Of a stretch of 64,000 nt of DNA, positions 1-7,862 are shown one piece after another. This stretch comes from Haloferula helveola (GTDB lineage: Bacteria > Verrucomicrobiota > Verrucomicrobiia > Verrucomicrobiales > Akkermansiaceae): NCBI RefSeq assembly GCF_037076345.1, contig NZ_AP024702.1, forward strand, positions 5,208,001-5,272,000. Reading direction: 5' to 3'. The notes below the pieces were generated by a model. It saw only the letters and a program-made list of their open reading frames with translations. It did not search any database and was not told the DNA's origin. The position numbers were made by a program, and so were the translations under genes. Position 1 is the stretch's first letter. Each line of letters opens with the position of its first letter.

Positions 1-102
1 AAATCCAGCCTTTCTGGCCCCTTCTGGCAAGCCTGCAGGCCATTGGATCCCGTCAGCGCGCACTTGGCACCCGCCGGTCCCGGCGCTAAGCCACGCGGCA
101 GC

Positions 103-1326
103 ATGAAGAAGGTTCTCATCATCGGCGCCGGCGGAGTCGGCAATGTCGTCGCCCACAAGTGCGCCATGGTCCCCGAGGTATTCGGTGAAATCACCCTCGC
201 TTCTCGGACGGTTGCGAAGTGCGAGGCGATCGCCGCGGACGTCAAGGCGCGCACCGGCCGGGACATCGCAACCGCTGCGGTCGACGCCGACAATGTCGCG
301 GAAACGGCCGAGCTGATTCGCAAGACCGGCGCTACGCTGCTGATCAACGTGGCCCTGCCCTACCAGGATCTCAGCCTGATGGACGCCTGCCTCGAGGCCG
401 GCTGTGATTATCTGGATACGGCGAATTACGAACCCAAGGACGTGGCGAAATTCGAGTATTCCTGGCAGTGGGCCTACCAGCAGCGCTTCCTCGATGCGGG
501 CCGCTCCGCCCTGCTCGGCTCCGGATTTGATCCCGGGGTGACAAACGTCTTCACGGCTTGGGCTCTGAAGCACCACTTCGACGAGATCCACACGCTCGAC
601 ATCATCGACGTCAACGGTGGCGATCACGGTCACGCCTTCGCGACCAACTTCAATCCGGAGATCAATATCCGCGAGGTGACCGCCGAGTGCCGTCACTGGG
701 AGGACGGCGAGTTCGTGGAAACCGCTCCGATGTCCAAACACCAGGCATTCACTTGCCCGGAAGAAGTCGGCACCTACGAGATTTACCGGATGTATCACGA
801 GGAACTCGAGTCGCTCGTGAAGCACATTCCATCGATCAAGCGGGCACAGTTCTGGATGAGCTTCTCGCCGAACTACCTCAAGCACCTCGAAGTGCTCCAG
901 AACGTCGGCATGACGCGGATCGACGAAGTCGAGTATCAGGGGCAGAAGATCATTCCGCTCCAGTTCCTCAAGGCGGTGTTGCCCAATCCGGGCGATCTCG
1001 GTGAGCGGACCAAGGGACGGACCTGCATCGGGAACGTGATCACCGGGATCAAGGACGGTCAGCCAAAGGCGGTCTACGTCTACAACATCTGCGATCACGA
1101 GAAGTGCTTCGAAGAGGTCGGCAGCCAGGCGATCAGCTACACGACCGGAGTGCCCGCGATGATCGGCGCCAAGCAGATGCTTGAAGGCGCATGGCGCAAG
1201 GACGGCGTCTGGAACATGGAGCAGCACGACCCGGATCCGTTCATGGCCGACCTGAACGAGCACGGTCTGCCGTGGACCTGCATCGAGCTGACCCCCGAGC
1301 AAGCCGCGAGCTTCGCCGTGGCGTAG
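103..1326 (+). CDS. Carboxynorspermidine/carboxyspermidine dehydrogenase (saccharopine dehydrogenase family)
   Basis: This enzyme reductively condenses aspartate semialdehyde with a diamine (putrescine or diaminopropane) to form carboxyspermidine or carboxynorspermidine, a step of polyamine synthesis. The 407-residue protein opens with the Rossmann dinucleotide motif IIGAGGVGNVV (about residues 6-16) and carries 'GSGFDPGVTNVF' near residue 147, as expected for the Lys1/CASDH family. I chose the ATG at 103 because the fold starts directly there; an in-frame ATG at 43 would add 20 residues of no recognisable character. The partner decarboxylase (12321) and arginine decarboxylase (14509) lie about 11-13 kb downstream rather than adjacent. 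Family assignment is firm. Whether the substrate is putrescine or diaminopropane cannot be read from sequence alone. Confidence 0.9.
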   Translation: MKKVLIIGAGGVGNVVAHKCAMVPEVFGEITLASRTVAKCEAIAADVKARTGRDIATAAVDADNVAETAELIRKTGATLLINVALPYQDLSLMDACLEAGCDYLDTANYEPKDVAKFEYSWQWAYQQRFLDAGRSALLGSGFDPGVTNVFTAWALKHHFDEIHTLDIIDVNGGDHGHAFATNFNPEINIREVTAECRHWEDGEFVETAPMSKHQAFTCPEEVGTYEIYRMYHEELESLVKHIPSIKRAQFWMSFSPNYLKHLEVLQNVGMTRIDEVEYQGQKIIPLQFLKAVLPNPGDLGERTKGRTCIGNVITGIKDGQPKAVYVYNICDHEKCFEEVGSQAISYTTGVPAMIGAKQMLEGAWRKDGVWNMEQHDPDPFMADLNEHGLPWTCIELTPEQAASFAVA

Positions 1327-1331
1327 TGGGG

Positions 1332-1444
1332 ATGGGAGGCGGGACGCCCCCGTCCCGCAATCGTGCGGATGCGAAGCGCGCGAACGGACCTGCGAGGAGA
1401 CCGCAGCCTGAGATCGTGCGGGACGAGGGCGTCCCGCCTCCCAT
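1332..1444. repeat. REPIN-like pair of inverted hairpins
   Basis: Two 28-base arms (1332-1359 and 1417-1444) are reverse complements of each other with one mismatch. Each arm is itself a hairpin with stem GCGGGACG / CGTCCCGC (1339-1346 with 1351-1358; 1418-1425 with 1430-1437) and a 4-base loop, flanked on the outside by ATGGGAG / CTCCCAT. A 57-base spacer separates the arms. Two REP-like hairpins in inverted orientation is the REPIN architecture. It lies just after the dehydrogenase stop and could also act as a transcript end or mRNA-stabilising structure. No second copy was noticed in this window. Confidence 0.6.
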
Positions 1445-1467
1445 TTCCGCATCATCCGCACAGCCTC

Positions 1468-1482
1468 GCGCACGATGTGCGC
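1468..1482. promoter_or_regulatory. Short perfect palindrome upstream of the cbb3-linked Cys-rich gene
   Basis: GCGCAC-GAT-GTGCGC is a perfect 6-bp inverted repeat, 33 bases before the ATG at 1516. It could be an operator or a leader hairpin for the oxidase operon. No FNR-type TTGAT-N4-ATCAA box was seen here. The function is a guess. Confidence 0.25.
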
Positions 1483-1515
1483 AGCGGAATGGTGTGACAT
1501 CGGCATTCTCGCCCC

Positions 1516-2082
1516 ATGCAAGGCGAGTTCGGCACCCCGTCCATCCAGCTCCCGGATCTTCACCGCTGGCTTTTCCATGCCGACGCCGGCTCACGCTGGT
1601 CGATTCTCGTAAGCCGACCTGATCCGACCCTACTCGCGGCGGTCTGTCGGCAGATGAACCTCTGCTGCGACGACGGCAACACCTGCTGGATGGCCTTCGG
1701 TCCGGCAGATATCCATGTGATCGCAGCCGACGAGGCGACCCGCAACCTGCTCGGGATCGATACCTGCGCCAAGTGTCCTCCGACCGGTCCCTGCGGCCGG
1801 CGCAAGGTCATCCGCGCCTTGGCGGCGCGCGGGGATGCGATTCTCGGCGATCCCCTCGCCGATGCTGCCTTGGAAAACGAGCGCAACATCCTGCGACTCG
1901 AGGTCTGCGGTTCGAGCGGACTGATTTCCCTACGGCCGACCGACCAGCAACGCCATCTGCTGCCCGGCACCTTGCTCGCCAACCTCGCCGCCGACTGGCT
2001 TGAAGCGGCGGGAGCTCCGCCTCGCCCAGAATCCGCGCAATCTCCGGCAAGCGCTGCGGAGCGCTCCGACGCCCGCGGGTGA
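1516..2082 (+). CDS. Unknown cysteine-rich protein heading the cbb3 oxidase operon
   Basis: I do not recognise this 188-residue protein. It has no signal peptide and no membrane segment. Cysteines cluster at residues 44, 50, 51 and 57 and again as CxxC-x5-C at 84, 87 and 93 ('CAKCPPTGPCGRRK'), a spacing that could hold a metal or Fe-S centre. The last 25 or so residues are low-complexity (Pro/Ala/Ser). It ends 16 bases before the CcoS start and has the same strand, so it is probably the first gene of the oxidase operon. A role in oxidase metallation or redox sensing is inference from position and cysteines only. Confidence 0.6.
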   Translation: MQGEFGTPSIQLPDLHRWLFHADAGSRWSILVSRPDPTLLAAVCRQMNLCCDDGNTCWMAFGPADIHVIAADEATRNLLGIDTCAKCPPTGPCGRRKVIRALAARGDAILGDPLADAALENERNILRLEVCGSSGLISLRPTDQQRHLLPGTLLANLAADWLEAAGAPPRPESAQSPASAAERSDARG

Positions 2083-2098
2083 AGCATCTGCCCATCCG

Positions 2099-2251
2099 AT
2101 GAACGTCCTCGCCCTCACCATTCTCGTGAGCACCTGCCTCGCCGGCATCTTCATCGTCTGTTTCGCGATGGAAGCCCGACGTTCCCACAAGTCCTCCCCC
2201 GAGCGCGATTCGCTGCTGCCCCTTGAAGGCGACGACTCCCAAGCACCCTGA
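2099..2251 (+). CDS. ccoS: CcoS-like cbb3 oxidase assembly protein
   Basis: A 50-residue protein with one N-terminal membrane helix (about residues 2-20) and a hydrophilic tail ending in 'LLPLEGDD', resembling the CcoS pattern of a helix followed by a DDLEGD-type acidic motif. CcoS is needed for cofactor insertion into cbb3 oxidase. It begins 16 bases after the Cys-rich protein and stops 7 bases before the CcoNO start. The in-frame ORF extends upstream to 2000, but the ATG at 2099 precedes the helix directly. The tail is less canonical than in proteobacteria, hence moderate certainty. Confidence 0.65.
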   Translation: MNVLALTILVSTCLAGIFIVCFAMEARRSHKSSPERDSLLPLEGDDSQAP

Positions 2252-2258
2252 TCTCCAC

Positions 2259-4772
2259 ATGAGCACCACCACGATCACCTACGACGACAAGACCGTCCGG
2301 CAGTTCATGATCGCCTCCATCTTCTGGGGCATCATCGGCATGCTGGTCGGCGTCATTTGCGCCACCCAGCTCTCGTGGTGGCAGATGAACGGACAGTTTC
2401 TCGAGAAGATCAGCTTCGGGCTGTTCAAAGGCGACGGAGTCCAGTGGCTGACCTTCGGCCGGCTCCGCCCGCTTCATACCAACGCGGTGATCTTCGCCTT
2501 CGTCGGCAACATGATGTTCGCCGGGGTCTACTACTCGACCCAGCGGCTGTGCAAATGCCGGACGGCCTCCGACCTCTTATCGAAGATCCACTTCTGGGGG
2601 TGGCAGGCGATCATCGTTTCGGCCGCCATCACGCTTCCCGCCGGTCTGACCCGGAGTAAGGAGTACGCCGAGCTCATCTGGCCGATCAACATTGCCGTCG
2701 CGTTGATCTGGGTGGTGTTCGCCGTGAACTTCTTCTGGACCCTGGCCAAGCGCAACGAGCCGAGCCTCTACGTCGCGCTGTGGTTCTATATCGCGACCAT
2801 CATCACCGTGGCGATGCTCTACATCGTCAATCACCTCTCGATCCCGACCTCGCTCACCCACTCCTACCCGATCTTCGGTGGTCTTCAGGACGCGCTGGTC
2901 CAGTGGTGGTACGGTCACAACGCCGTCGCGTTCTTCCTCACGACCCCGATCCTCGGGATCATGTACTACTTCCTGCCGAAGGCGGCGAACCGGCCGGTTT
3001 ATTCCTACCGGCTGTCGATCATCCACTTCTGGTCGCTCGTCTTCATCTACATCTGGGCGGGTCCCCACCACCTGCTGAACACCTCCCTGCCCCGCTGGCT
3101 GCAGATGCTCGGCATGCTGTTCTCGCTGATGCTCTGGGCTCCCTCGTGGGGCGGCATGCTCAACGGCCTGCTCACCCTTCGCGGCGCATGGGCGAAGCTT
3201 CGGACCGATCCGGTGATCAAGTTCTTCGCCGCCGGTGTCACCTTCTACGGCATGGCGACTTTCGAAGGTCCGCTGCTTTCGATTCGCGCCGTCAACCAAC
3301 TCTCCCACTACACCGACTGGACCATCGGGCACGTGCACTCGGGTGCCCTCGGCTGGAATGGCTTCATGGCCGCCGGACTCTTCTACTGGCTGGCTCCGCG
3401 GATGTGGAAAACGAAGCTGTGGTCGACCGCGCTCGCCAACATGCACTTCTGGATCGGCTTGGTCGGCATCCTTCTCTACGTGGCTTCGATGTGGACCGCC
3501 GGTGTGTTGCAGGGCCTGATGCTCGGAGAAACCAATGCCGATGGCACCACGCTGAAATACGAGTTCGTCGAGACGCTCAAGGCCATCCAGATCGAATACA
3601 TCTTCCGTTCCTTCGGCGGCACCCTGTTCCTGCTCGGCTTCTTCCTTTGCGCCTTCAATATCTGGAAGACGGCACGCTCCGGCAGTCCTCACAATGACAC
3701 CGTCGAGGTCAATGTTCCGGAAAAGGTGCGCGACGAGATGCCGGTCCGACGGGCTTTGGTCAACGACCCGGTCGCCTACCTCCTGCTCGGCATCCTGCTG
3801 CTCTGCCTCTGGTTCTTCCTGCCGCCCCACGCCGACAAGGCCGCCCTGGCTGCCGCCGTGTTGCTGACGATCAAGGCCATCCATGCCTTCCGTCGGGACG
3901 TGAGCAAGTGGAACGACTGGCACGAAAGGCTGCTCCACAACTACCTGCCCTTCACCGTGCTGGTCGCCTTGGCCGCCGTGATCGGCGGCGCCGTGCAGAT
4001 CGTGCCGTCGCTCATCGTCAATCGCGACGAGAACGTCGAAGGACGGCTCCAGGAACTCTACACGCCTCTGGAGCTCGCGGGTCGCGACATCTACGTCGCG
4101 GAAGGTTGCTACAATTGCCACTCGCAGATGATCCGGACCTTGATGCCCGACGTGATGCGCTACGGGCGACCCGAGCACAACGACGACTTCTCCCACCTCG
4201 GCGAGAGCATCTACGACCATCCCTTCCAGTGGGGGTCGAAGCGCACGGGTCCTGACCTTGCCCGCGAAGGTGGTCCCCTGATCGAGGGGTCCAACCACGT
4301 CCGCAGCGGCAAGCGCGACAACAAGTGGCACTGGTTCCACTTCCGCAACCCGCGCTGGGCAAACGACGACTCGAACATGCCCGCGTATCCGTGGCTGTTT
4401 GAGGAGAAGACCGACTACAAGGCCCTTCCGAACAAGATCGCGGTCCAGCGCAAGATCGGCGTGCCCTACAAGGCCATGACCCGCGACGAGATCCGCCAGG
4501 GAGCGGTCGACCAGGCCACCGCCATCGCAAAGTCGCTGTTCGAAGGACCGGCCCCGGTGACCTACGACGGAATGGAGGGCGCCAGCAGCGCCGAACTCGT
4601 GAACGCATTCTCGGAACGCAAGATCATCGCCCTGATCGCCTACATCCAGAAGGTCGGAGCCTACAGCGAGCAGACCAAGGACGGTCTGCCCGAAGCCACG
4701 CCGCTTGATCCCGACTCGTATCGCGAGTTGCCGGTCAAGAATACAGAACTCCGATCAACCACCCAACGCTGA
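2259..4772 (+). CDS. ccoNO: cbb3-type cytochrome c oxidase subunit I/II fusion (CcoNO)
   Basis: This 837-residue protein is the catalytic subunit of a high-affinity terminal oxidase in the cytoplasmic membrane. The N-terminal CcoN part (about 1-480, some 12 helices) shows the expected histidines: H73 in LHTNAV, H220 in WYGHNAV (CuB ligand), H270-H271 in GPHH, and H358/H360 in GHVHSG. After a linker with an additional hydrophobic stretch comes a CcoO part with a single c-type heme site C617-Y-N-C620-H621 and a later MPAYPW segment offering the methionine ligand. Fused CcoN-CcoO is known from Bacteroidota, Verrucomicrobiota and related groups. The ATG at 2259 was chosen over a TTG at 2223. The gene is followed 6 bases later by CcoQ. 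Confidence 0.97.
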   Translation: MSTTTITYDDKTVRQFMIASIFWGIIGMLVGVICATQLSWWQMNGQFLEKISFGLFKGDGVQWLTFGRLRPLHTNAVIFAFVGNMMFAGVYYSTQRLCKCRTASDLLSKIHFWGWQAIIVSAAITLPAGLTRSKEYAELIWPINIAVALIWVVFAVNFFWTLAKRNEPSLYVALWFYIATIITVAMLYIVNHLSIPTSLTHSYPIFGGLQDALVQWWYGHNAVAFFLTTPILGIMYYFLPKAANRPVYSYRLSIIHFWSLVFIYIWAGPHHLLNTSLPRWLQMLGMLFSLMLWAPSWGGMLNGLLTLRGAWAKLRTDPVIKFFAAGVTFYGMATFEGPLLSIRAVNQLSHYTDWTIGHVHSGALGWNGFMAAGLFYWLAPRMWKTKLWSTALANMHFWIGLVGILLYVASMWTAGVLQGLMLGETNADGTTLKYEFVETLKAIQIEYIFRSFGGTLFLLGFFLCAFNIWKTARSGSPHNDTVEVNVPEKVRDEMPVRRALVNDPVAYLLLGILLLCLWFFLPPHADKAALAAAVLLTIKAIHAFRRDVSKWNDWHERLLHNYLPFTVLVALAAVIGGAVQIVPSLIVNRDENVEGRLQELYTPLELAGRDIYVAEGCYNCHSQMIRTLMPDVMRYGRPEHNDDFSHLGESIYDHPFQWGSKRTGPDLAREGGPLIEGSNHVRSGKRDNKWHWFHFRNPRWANDDSNMPAYPWLFEEKTDYKALPNKIAVQRKIGVPYKAMTRDEIRQGAVDQATAIAKSLFEGPAPVTYDGMEGASSAELVNAFSERKIIALIAYIQKVGAYSEQTKDGLPEATPLDPDSYRELPVKNTELRSTTQR

Positions 4773-4778
4773 CCCGCC

Positions 4779-4949
4779 ATGTTCAAGCGCATCCTTCACG
4801 AAGACTGGACGTCGATCATTCCGATGATCGCCTTCGGGATCATGTTCACCGTGTTCGTCGTCGCCACGATCCGGGCGATCCGGATCCGTCCGACCGAGCG
4901 CACGCGACTTGCCCGCCTTCCTCTCGACTCCTCACCCCAAGACCGCTGA
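4779..4949 (+). CDS. ccoQ: CcoQ-like small cbb3 oxidase subunit
   Basis: A 56-residue reading frame with one membrane helix (about residues 13-31: 'IIPMIAFGIMFTVFVVATI') followed by a basic stretch RAIRIRPTERTR. Its place between CcoNO and CcoP, 6 bases from each, is that of ccoQ (FixQ), the small subunit that stabilises the complex. Sequence similarity within this family is low in general, so the call rests on topology, size and order. Confidence 0.8.
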   Translation: MFKRILHEDWTSIIPMIAFGIMFTVFVVATIRAIRIRPTERTRLARLPLDSSPQDR

Positions 4950-4955
4950 ACGACC

Positions 4956-5594
4956 ATGTCCGACGAAAACCAACAGGAAATCCGGCGCGGTGACTTCGCC
5001 CGCAAGAAGGGCGAGGTCGTGCTCCGCGAGCACGAATACGACGGCATTCAGGAGTTCGACCAGAAGCTACCCAACTGGTGGCTGTTCACCTTCTACGGCG
5101 CGATCGCGTGGTTCGTGATCCACTGGTGCATCTACTACTATAACCATACGATCCAAACAGATCAGGAGAAGATCATCTCCCAGGTGGAGGCTCTGAAGGA
5201 AAAGAAGGCCGCAGCACTCGAGGAGACCCTCTCGAAGCTCAACGACGAATCGATGATGACCGACTGGGTGGCGGACCCGGGGGTCCTCGCGAACGGTCTT
5301 GCGACGTATTCGACCTACTGTGTCGCATGCCATGCCGCCGACCTGAGCGGGACTCTTGTCGTAGGCGAGACCAAAGCGCCCCTTCCGGGACTGCCTCTCA
5401 ATGACGGCGACTGGAAGTACGGCGCCAAGCCGATGGATATCTTCAAGCTGATCAACGAGGGAACCCCGCCCGAGTCGCCCGGTCACAACGGCGCGAAGAT
5501 GCAGGCGTGGGGCCAGATGCTGACACCGGTCCAGGTGGCGGAAGTGACGGCTTACGTGATTTCGGAGAATCCCGACGAGTTCCCGGCCCCCTGA
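4956..5594 (+). CDS. ccoP: cbb3-type cytochrome c oxidase subunit III (CcoP), monoheme
   Basis: This 212-residue protein delivers electrons to the CcoNO core. The N-terminal segment 'YDGIQEFDQKLPNWWLF' and the helix after it (about residues 40-60) are typical of CcoP. A coiled, Lys/Glu-rich stretch (70-95) leads to one cytochrome c domain with C122-V-A-C125-H126. Standard proteobacterial CcoP has two heme-binding domains in about 300 residues; here only one CXXCH is present, so this is a shorter monoheme form. Its stop is 4 bases before the CcoG start. Confidence 0.92.
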   Translation: MSDENQQEIRRGDFARKKGEVVLREHEYDGIQEFDQKLPNWWLFTFYGAIAWFVIHWCIYYYNHTIQTDQEKIISQVEALKEKKAAALEETLSKLNDESMMTDWVADPGVLANGLATYSTYCVACHAADLSGTLVVGETKAPLPGLPLNDGDWKYGAKPMDIFKLINEGTPPESPGHNGAKMQAWGQMLTPVQVAEVTAYVISENPDEFPAP

Positions 5595-5598
5595 GCGA

Positions 5599-7008
5599 AT
5601 GTCCGCGTCAGCGCCAAAGCGGCCCAACCTCGATTCGGTCACAACGATCAATGAGGACGGGTCGCGCTTTTTCCTCTACCCGGCCGACGTGCGCGGGAAG
5701 TGGACGGTTTGGCGTCGCGTCTTTGGCTACGTCCTGATCGCGATCTATGCGTTGCTCCCGTGGATCCCGATCAACGGCAACCCCGCGGTATTGTTCGACG
5801 TCGAGAACCGGCGGTTCCATCTCGCCGGCCTGACGCTGGTTCCGCAGAACTTCTGGGTCCTGTTCTTCGGGATCACGGGGCTCGGCTTCGCGCTGTTCTT
5901 CCTCACCGCCCTCCTCGGCCGTCTGTGGTGTGGATGGGCCTGCCCCTACACCGTTTTCCTCGAACACATCTTCCGCCGCATCGAGCGCTTCTTCGAAGGA
6001 GATGCCCCTTCCCGCAAGCGCCTTGCCTCGGCCCCGTGGAGCGCCAACAAGGCGGTGCGACAGATCGGCAAGCATGCCTTCTACGCGCTCGCCGCCACGG
6101 TAATCGCCCACATCTTCCTTTCGTATTTCATCCCGCTGCCGCGGCTCTACGACTACATGAAGGAGGGACCGTTGTCCCACGCGGCGGCGTTCGGTATCGT
6201 GCTTTTCCTGACGCTCGTGCTGTGGTTCTGCTTCGGATGGTTCCGCGAGCAGTTCTGCATCATCATGTGCCCCTACGGCCGCCTGCAGAGCGCGTTGACC
6301 GACGACGACACCGTGATCATCGGCTACGACCTCGAGCGGGGTGAGCCGCGGGGCGCGAAAGGAAAGGCCGAGGGTGACTGCATCGACTGCAAACGTTGCG
6401 TCAACGTGTGTCCCACCGGCATCGACATCCGCAACGGACTCCAACTCGAGTGCATCGGTTGTGCCGCATGCATCGACGCCTGCGACGAGATCATGCGCAA
6501 GATCGACCGGCCGACCGGCCTGGTTCGCTACGATTCAATGAACGGTCTGGCGCGGAAGAAGAAGCGGGTGCTGCGTCCCCGGGTCTTCGCCTACACCGCG
6601 CTCGGTCTGCTCGGTCTAGCCGCCTTCGCCTTCACCGCCAGCCGCAAGGCGAGTCCCTACGTGGCCGAGATCTCACGGATGCGGGGTGCGCCCTTCTACA
6701 GCGACACCGCGGCGGTTCGGAATCATTACCAACTTCGCTTCCTCAACCAGCGTAACCAGCCGGTGACGTTCACGACCGACCTCGCCTTCGCTCCACAAGG
6801 TTTCACGCTCAGTGGTGCGGGTCAGGAGATCACGGTGGCGCCGCTCGGAGAAGTCACGCGGCCGCTGATCGTCATCGCTCCGGCCGCCAGCTACACCGGC
6901 AAGACCGAGATCACCTTCTCGATCCATGCCGAGCCGGGCGATGTGGAGATCCGGCATGCCACCCTGTTCCTCGGACCGAATCCCGAATCCCTTCATCCCG
7001 ATCCCTGA
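5599..7008 (+). CDS. ccoG: Cytochrome c oxidase accessory protein CcoG (polyferredoxin, RdxA/FixG)
   Basis: This 469-residue membrane protein belongs to the CcoG/FixG family, which reduces Cu(II) for cbb3 assembly. It has several membrane helices in the N-terminal half, a CGWACPYTVFLE motif near residue 112, and two 4Fe-4S sites in 'CIDCKRCVNVCPTGID' and 'CIGCAACIDACDE' (about residues 260-300). A further helix near 330 and an Ig-like C-terminal domain (FixG_C) follow. The start ATG lies 4 bases after the CcoP stop. Confidence 0.95.
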   Translation: MSASAPKRPNLDSVTTINEDGSRFFLYPADVRGKWTVWRRVFGYVLIAIYALLPWIPINGNPAVLFDVENRRFHLAGLTLVPQNFWVLFFGITGLGFALFFLTALLGRLWCGWACPYTVFLEHIFRRIERFFEGDAPSRKRLASAPWSANKAVRQIGKHAFYALAATVIAHIFLSYFIPLPRLYDYMKEGPLSHAAAFGIVLFLTLVLWFCFGWFREQFCIIMCPYGRLQSALTDDDTVIIGYDLERGEPRGAKGKAEGDCIDCKRCVNVCPTGIDIRNGLQLECIGCAACIDACDEIMRKIDRPTGLVRYDSMNGLARKKKRVLRPRVFAYTALGLLGLAAFAFTASRKASPYVAEISRMRGAPFYSDTAAVRNHYQLRFLNQRNQPVTFTTDLAFAPQGFTLSGAGQEITVAPLGEVTRPLIVIAPAASYTGKTEITFSIHAEPGDVEIRHATLFLGPNPESLHPDP

Positions 7009-7009
7009 A

Positions 7010-7156
7010 ATGAAAACGACGCCGTTCATTGTGAAGCACGCATGGCTGTTCGTGGTTCTCGCCTTCGCGCTCCTGCTGGGTGCGTGGTCGGCCCTGATCA
7101 CGATCGCCGTCAAACACGCTCCCGAGACCATCGAGGTCGGATCGGGGGACCACTAA
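7010..7156 (+). CDS. Small single-helix protein in the CcoH position
   Basis: A 48-residue protein with one helix (about residues 11-32) and a short tail APETIEVGSGDH. It starts 1 base after the CcoG stop and lies where ccoH (fixH) is normally found. CcoH proteins are usually about 150 residues; only the N-terminal anchor would be represented here. It could therefore be a reduced CcoH-like factor or an unrelated small oxidase subunit. The start ATG at 7010 fits the operon spacing. Confidence 0.65.
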   Translation: MKTTPFIVKHAWLFVVLAFALLLGAWSALITIAVKHAPETIEVGSGDH

Positions 7157-7165
7157 ACCGAAGCG

Positions 7166-7861
7166 ATGGAGGCGACCACCACTCTCGGCGCCCTCGCCAT
7201 CGGCCTCGCCACCAGCGTGCACTGCGCCGGGATGTGCGGGCCGATCGCCTGCGGCGTCGGGACCATGGCCAAGACCGAAGGCGAGAGGTTGGTCGCGACT
7301 TCGCTCTATCACAGCACCCGACTCGCTGCTTACGCGGTGATCGGTGCGATCTGCGGAGCGCTCGGGCGAGAACCGTTGTCGTGGTTCTTCGACTCACCCG
7401 CGATCGTGCTGCCGTGGGCGCTCGCGGTGGCACTGCTGCTGGTTGCGACCGGGCTCGACAAGCGCATCCCGCGCCCGGCGATCCTCACCCGCATCACTGC
7501 CCGTGCCCGCCTGAAGCTCCGTTCATTCTCCGCTCCGGCAGCCGCCGCAGCGATGGGCGGTCTCACGCCATTCCTGCCCTGCGGTCCGCTCTATGCGGTC
7601 TTCATCGCGCTGATGGCATCCGGTTCCGCGGTTCATGGTGCTGAAGCCGCGCTCGCTTTCGGCTTGGGAACCGTGCCTCTGCTGTGGCTTGCCCAGTCGC
7701 AATTCCATCGCCTTCGTGTACGACTCGGGCCGCTCGGAATCGCGCGCCTGCAACGCGGTCTCGCTCTGGTCGCGGCATTGATCCTGATCTGGCGGATGCA
7801 CGACACGATTCCGGGAGCCGAACCTCTTCCTGCCGAGGAACTCCCCAGCTGCTGCCACTGA
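7166..7861 (+). CDS. TauE/SafE-DsbD-like membrane protein of cbb3 cluster (COG2836-type)
   Basis: This 231-residue polytopic membrane protein carries the H19-C-A-G-M-C24-G-P motif near the first helix and a second 'FLPCGPLYAVF' motif around residue 135, diagnostic of the DsbD_2 / sulfite-exporter-like family found beside cbb3 genes. Relatives are linked to copper or reductant supply for oxidase assembly. The C-terminus ends in Cys-Cys-His, a possible extra metal site. It is 9 bases after the CcoH-like gene and 1 base before ccoI. Confidence 0.85.
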   Translation: MEATTTLGALAIGLATSVHCAGMCGPIACGVGTMAKTEGERLVATSLYHSTRLAAYAVIGAICGALGREPLSWFFDSPAIVLPWALAVALLLVATGLDKRIPRPAILTRITARARLKLRSFSAPAAAAAMGGLTPFLPCGPLYAVFIALMASGSAVHGAEAALAFGLGTVPLLWLAQSQFHRLRVRLGPLGIARLQRGLALVAALILIWRMHDTIPGAEPLPAEELPSCCH

Positions 7862-7862
7862 C

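Noticed and set aside
2577-4340. 587-codon open frame on the minus strand opposite ccoNO
   Set aside because: Its translation is low-complexity (Glu/Gly/Val/Arg/Asp-rich) and mirrors the strong third-position GC of ccoNO; the plus strand encodes an unmistakable oxidase.
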